DNA of 11,735 nt from contig JACDGQ010000050.1 in assembly GCA_013821615.1 (NCBI GenBank), positions 1 to 11,735 of the forward strand, written 5' to 3'. A program made the translations under genes and the position numbers. The stretch comes from Planctomycetota bacterium. Its GTDB lineage: Bacteria > Planctomycetota > UBA11346. The first letter of the stretch is position 1, and every line of letters begins with the position of its first letter. Below the pieces are notes generated by a model. It was not told the DNA's origin and made no database searches. It saw nothing but the letters and a program-made list of their open reading frames with translations. Positions 11,141 to 11,735 of the stretch are shown here, in pieces.

Positions 11141-11735
11141 GTGCGCGACCCCGGCGACGGCTCTGACCCTGACGCGGGGTCGGCGCTGCCGGCCCTGCGC
11201 TGGCTGCCACCGACGGTGTTCGCCGCGCTGGCCGTGGTCATCCTGATCCTGGCTGCGCACCAGCACCCGCCCGCCTCAGGAGATTCGCTGGGCATCGCGC
11301 CCGCCGCGATCAATGCGGCCAACGGCCGCGGCCTGATCAACGATTTCTGGCCGCAGACCATGCGCTACGACGCCAGCGGCCAGGCGCGCTTCGTGTATCA
11401 CGGCTTCCTGCCGGTGCTGGCCTACGCGGGCGTGCTGCGCTGCCTGCCCGGACCGGCGACCGCGCCGGCGGCCTACCTGATCAACGGCGTCTTCCAGGTC
11501 GCGGCGCTCGCTGCCTGCTGGTGGGCGTGGACGGCGCTCATGCGGCACTGCGGTCGCCTGGATGGCCGCGGTCGCCTGCTGATCGGCGCGGGGCTGCTCG
11601 CCGTGGCGACGCCGCTGCTCGGCTGGGGCTTCCGCCCGGAAATCATCACCAGCCTGGTGGTCGCGCTCGGGCTGAGGGCCGTGCGCGCCGCGCCTGCGCG
11701 CTGGCGCTGGGGCGTCGCCGGAATGACCCTGGGGG
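11141..11735 (+). CDS. N-terminal part of a glycosyltransferase 39-like membrane protein, cut by the window edge
   Basis: The frame from GTG 11141 stays open to the end of the window, giving 198 residues. After a short acidic cytoplasmic N-terminus comes a first membrane helix (about residues 22-40), then an extracytoplasmic loop with NAANGRGLINDFWPQTMRYD (58-77) and YHGFLPVLAYAGVL (86-99), then helices at about 110-133, 147-162 and 170-182. One helix, then a loop with an acidic residue and a Y-H-G-x-L segment, then many helices is the plan of family 39-type (GT-C fold) glycosyltransferases, which use polyprenyl-linked sugars. The usual Asp-Glu pair is not obvious; Asp68 is one candidate. The first in-frame ATG is only at residue 74, inside the loop, so GTG is the likely start, with GGA 11 bases before it. 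Codon use is strongly GC-rich. The exact start and family remain tentative. Confidence 0.7.
   Translation, partial: MRDPGDGSDPDAGSALPALRWLPPTVFAALAVVILILAAHQHPPASGDSLGIAPAAINAANGRGLINDFWPQTMRYDASGQARFVYHGFLPVLAYAGVLRCLPGPATAPAAYLINGVFQVAALAACWWAWTALMRHCGRLDGRGRLLIGAGLLAVATPLLGWGFRPEIITSLVVALGLRAVRAAPARWRWGVAGMTLG

Overview
The window is high-GC bacterial DNA, by eye clearly above 65 percent G+C in most genes. Signal peptides, two lipoproteins with lipoboxes, and Shine-Dalgarno sites of the GGAG or AGGA type suggest a Gram-negative bacterium. No taxonomic marker is present. The secreted jelly-roll-type protein and the heptamer repeats after stop codons made me think of the Planctomycetota/Verrucomicrobiota side, but this is only a weak impression.

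Layout. Positions 1-585 hold the end (or whole) of a polytopic membrane protein on the + strand. Positions 669-2494 hold a minus-strand pair: a lipoprotein with a polyglycine linker, and a second secreted protein whose ATG overlaps the lipoprotein stop. A GNAT acetyltransferase follows (2696-3160). Positions 3161-4426 are rich in repeats. Three arrays of 7-bp units surround a secreted beta-sandwich protein gene (3448-4137), and a 104-bp inverted repeat with 31-bp arms lies beyond it. A minus-strand lipoprotein with a degenerate YHS-like end (4427-4870) is divergent from a complete transketolase gene (5113-7215). The transketolase is translationally coupled to a small three-helix membrane protein (7215-7619). 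A secreted protein of unknown function follows (7748-8218). After it comes a 465-bp intergenic stretch with a hairpin and a second long inverted repeat.

The right part holds a TauE/SafE-type exporter (8684-9499), a DUF202 membrane protein (9600-9962), a small secreted protein (minus, 9993-10346), a 33-residue lysine-rich ORF with a strong hairpin behind it (minus), a small conserved-looking soluble protein (10861-11121), and the start of a GTG-initiated multi-helix membrane protein that resembles a family 39-type glycosyltransferase and runs off the window.

How the genes work together. Transketolase is the only clear core metabolic enzyme, in the non-oxidative pentose phosphate pathway. The rest are mostly envelope proteins with no shared pathway that I can identify. 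I see no defence system, transposase, CRISPR array, tRNA or rRNA. The most unusual content is the intergenic repeats: related 7-bp tandem arrays starting at or just after stop codons, and two unrelated long inverted repeats with the same 31-bp, one-mismatch arm design.
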